DNA of 64,000 nt, taken from Carboxylicivirga mesophila (GTDB taxonomy: Bacteria > Bacteroidota > Bacteroidia > Bacteroidales > Marinilabiliaceae). The position numbers and the translations under genes are program-made. This document shows positions 63,717 through 64,000 of the stretch, piece after piece (position 1 is the first letter of the stretch; each line of letters starts with the position of its first letter). Below the pieces are notes generated by a model, which saw only the letters and a program-made list of their open reading frames with translations, did not search any database and was not told the DNA's origin. The DNA lies in assembly GCF_018271975.1 (NCBI RefSeq), contig NZ_JAGUCN010000002.1:186001-250000 (forward strand), read 5' to 3'.

Positions 63717-64000
63717 CTACTTAACCAATGTCATTTCATCAATCAGGTTAGTAGCACCGGCATATTTGTCGATGATGAACAGCACATAGCGTATGTCCAC
63801 ATTGATACATTTCTGTAATTCAGTTTCAAAAGCAATGTCACCACTCATAGCCTCCCAGTTGCCGTCAAAAGCCAGTCCAAACAGGTGACCTTCGGCGTTG
63901 ATAACTGGACTACCACTGTTACCACCGGTAATATCATTGTTTGATGTGAAACAAACAGGCATGTAACCAGCGGCATCGGCATACTGGCCATAGTCTTTGT
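63717..64000 (-). CDS. Second S46-family dipeptidyl-peptidase, C-terminal fragment cut by the window edge
   Basis: The frame is open from the stop at 63717 to the end of the window, about 94 residues. It encodes the same C-terminal region as the S46 gene before it: [22 protein letters not shown] with the nucleophile Ser, then [11 protein letters not shown] with the Gly that marks DPP7-like specificity at the same spacing (18 residues), and [24 protein letters not shown]. The Met at 63962 is internal and not a start. The gene probably continues for another 600 or more residues beyond the window. Tandem S46 paralogues separated by a terminator suggest separate regulation. Confidence 0.92.
   Translation of the reverse strand, partial: KDYGQYADAAGYMPVCFTSNNDITGGNSGSPVINAEGHLFGLAFDGNWEAMSGDIAFETELQKCINVDIRYVLFIIDKYAGATNLIDEMTLVK

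Noticed and set aside
63717-63962. Separate small 81-residue protein
   Set aside because: The frame remains open to the window end and the sequence matches the C-terminus of an S46 peptidase, so the Met at 63962 is internal.

Overview
The window is chromosomal DNA from a member of the Bacteroidota, most likely a marine or saline-adapted member of Bacteroidia (Marinilabiliales-like). The evidence is a SusD-type polysaccharide utilisation locus, lipoproteins with Bacteroidota-style signal peptides, TAnnTTTG-type promoter elements instead of clear Shine-Dalgarno sequences, S46 dipeptidyl-peptidases, PCMD-domain lipoproteins, an RNase H with a viroplasmin-like N-terminal domain, and both GltX and GlnS. 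The taxon is inferred from gene content, not from a marker-gene search.

Region 1 (1-21,614) is a beta-1,3-glucan (laminarin) utilisation locus, all on the + strand; the SusC partner should lie just left of the window. Order: SusD, a PKD-containing surface glycan-binding lipoprotein, two GH16 lipoproteins, a GH3, an aldose-epimerase-like protein, a very large GH149/GH161-type phosphorylase, three GH17 (two without signal peptides, one lipoprotein), a GPH-family symporter, a third GH16 lipoprotein, a second GPH symporter with a periplasmic Ig-like insert, and a second GH3. Hairpins at three internal junctions divide it into segments. The layout suggests surface GH16 cleavage, periplasmic trimming by GH3/GH17, import of oligosaccharides, then cytoplasmic GH17 action and phosphorolysis.

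Region 2 (21,912-27,163) is a periplasmic 3-keto-sugar module: a DoxX-like membrane protein, two Tat-type Gfo/Idh/MocA oxidoreductases, a DUF1080 lipoprotein and a secreted TIM-barrel isomerase/hydratase-like protein. It ends at a strong terminator and is followed by an array of 14 perfectly phased 42-bp tandem repeats (27,338-27,942), each able to form a small hairpin, directly upstream of gltX.

Region 3 (28,049-35,680) is mixed housekeeping: gltX, a GxxExxY gene inside repeated flanking DNA, a sulfotransferase-like gene, glnS (-), folB, a cysteine-rich CWC protein, tRNA-Cys(GCA), a ywbE-like gene and an alpha/beta-hydrolase (-).

Region 4 (36,087-47,870) is a tight nine-gene + strand operon for short-chain acyl-CoA oxidation: crotonase, 3-hydroxyacyl-CoA dehydrogenase, SCP2-type thiolase, acyl-CoA dehydrogenase, EtfB, EtfA, a two-gene ETF:menaquinone oxidoreductase-like pair, and a fused B12-dependent acyl-CoA mutase of the IcmF type. 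Together they can be read as a route from isobutyryl-CoA through butyryl-CoA to acetyl-CoA with electrons passed to the quinone pool.

Region 5 (47,975-64,000) holds a secreted PCMD-like protein, a sulfotransferase with an adenylylsulfate kinase (cysC), a large two-component sensor kinase of the HTCS type without a fused regulator (-), a PCMD lipoprotein with a beta-barrel-like partner (-), an extended RluA-type pseudouridine synthase (-), a TPR/LytS-type histidine kinase (+), RNase H (-) and two tandem S46 peptidases (-), the second cut by the window edge. No CRISPR array, phage, transposase or plasmid genes were seen.
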